In this document: positions 53,331 through 53,469 of the stretch, piece after piece | How the letters are laid out: the number at the start of each line of letters is the position of its first letter | Position numbering within the stretch: position 1 is the stretch's first letter | Assembly (NCBI GenBank): GCA_012524135.1 | Contig: JAAYSE010000086.1 | Location: forward strand, 1-53,469 | Source of the DNA: Candidatus Epulonipiscium sp. | GTDB taxonomy: Bacteria; Bacillota; Clostridia; Lachnospirales; JAAYNZ01 | Direction of reading: 5' to 3' | Length of the DNA stretch: 53,469 nucleotides | Notes under the pieces: model-generated | What the model was told of the DNA's origin: nothing | The model's database searches: none | Seen by the model: the letters and a program-made list of their open reading frames with translations, nothing else | Translations under genes and position numbers: made by a program

Positions 53331-53469
53331 ATGAGAATAAAAAGAAAGGTACGAAGTTCAAGACGTCATATTTCAAAAAGGTATTTATTATATATAATAG
53401 GTAGTGGATGTATTATTATTGGTATTTTAATAGGAGCTATCATTGCTCATAATGTAAATGAAATTCAAC
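53331..53469 (+). CDS. Start of an unidentified single-pass membrane protein (cut by window end)
   Basis: Begins at ATG 53331 after AAGGGGGAA and runs off the window, 46 residues visible. A strongly basic start (MRIKRKVRSSRRHISKR) is followed by one hydrophobic helix (YLLYIIGSGCIIIGILIGAIIA) and the beginning of an outer region. Topology suggests an exported, membrane-anchored protein with its C-terminus outside. No family can be recognised from so little. Confidence 0.6.
   Translation, partial: MRIKRKVRSSRRHISKRYLLYIIGSGCIIIGILIGAIIAHNVNEIQ

Overview
The window looks like chromosomal core sequence from a low-GC, endospore-forming member of the Clostridia (Bacillota). By eye it is roughly 30-33% GC, which I did not compute. 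The evidence is the AT-rich codon use, the strong purine-rich ribosome binding sites, the TTG and GTG starts, and the sporulation genes: yqfC/yqfD, a SpoVB-type flippase, dpaA/dpaB, tepA/ylzJ-like, spoVS and ftsK/spoIIIE. A Lachnospirales-like relative is plausible, but I cannot name a genus. Almost every gene is a recognisable housekeeping gene. There is no prophage, insertion sequence, rRNA or tRNA.

Layout. 1-2.2 kb: glgB, convergent with argH. 2.2-9.5 kb: an arginine regulon, with argG-argH leftward and argC-argJ-argB-argD rightward from back-to-back promoters. 9.6-13.4 kb: serC-serA and a DUF1015 gene, with what looks like a decayed TetR remnant between serA and DUF1015. 13.4-18.3 kb: a 57-residue small protein behind a sigma-G-like promoter and ending in a 60-bp perfect palindrome, then alaS, a CapA-like lipoprotein and rpsU, whose leader can fold as a compact three-way junction. 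18.5-25.9 kb: yqfC-yqfD-phoH-pgpH-ybeY, then DUF502, DUF3048 and cdd. 26.0-31.5 kb: typA, a SpoVB-like flippase, a BofC-C-like anchored protein and a BaiN/HI0933-type flavoprotein. 31.6-34.3 kb: an IclR regulator with eda and kdgK, a KDG catabolic unit. 34.5-37.4 kb: dpaA-dpaB, a 339-bp non-coding stretch with a 37-nt repeat at 66-bp spacing, and tepA plus a YlzJ-like gene. 37.5-45.2 kb: uppP, then ftsK-fhs-folD-rimO-pgsA. 45.3-50.7 kb: cinA, recA (SOS box), recX, rny and spoVS. 50.7-53.5 kb: a leftward DUF1540 gene, an aspartate aminotransferase, proC and the start of an unidentified membrane protein.

How the genes work together. argCJBD makes ornithine from acetylglutamate and argG/argH make arginine from citrulline; argF and carAB are not here. 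serC/serA feed serine, and with fhs and folD the one-carbon pool. eda/kdgK split 2-keto-3-deoxygluconate into pyruvate and glyceraldehyde-3-phosphate under probable IclR control. The sporulation genes carry stage-appropriate candidate promoters: sigma-G-like before the 57-aa gene, tepA and the DUF1540 gene; sigma-K/E-like before dpaA; sigma-H-like before spoVS.

The most interesting signals are non-coding. Several gene ends lie inside very long, nearly loopless perfect palindromes. The rpsU leader looks structured. A hairpin sits between the recA ribosome binding site and its ATG. The two 37-nt repeats upstream of tepA could be a CRISPR relic or a duplicated regulatory unit. I did not find a clear undescribed multi-gene system. 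All structures and promoters were found by reading, not by folding or motif software.
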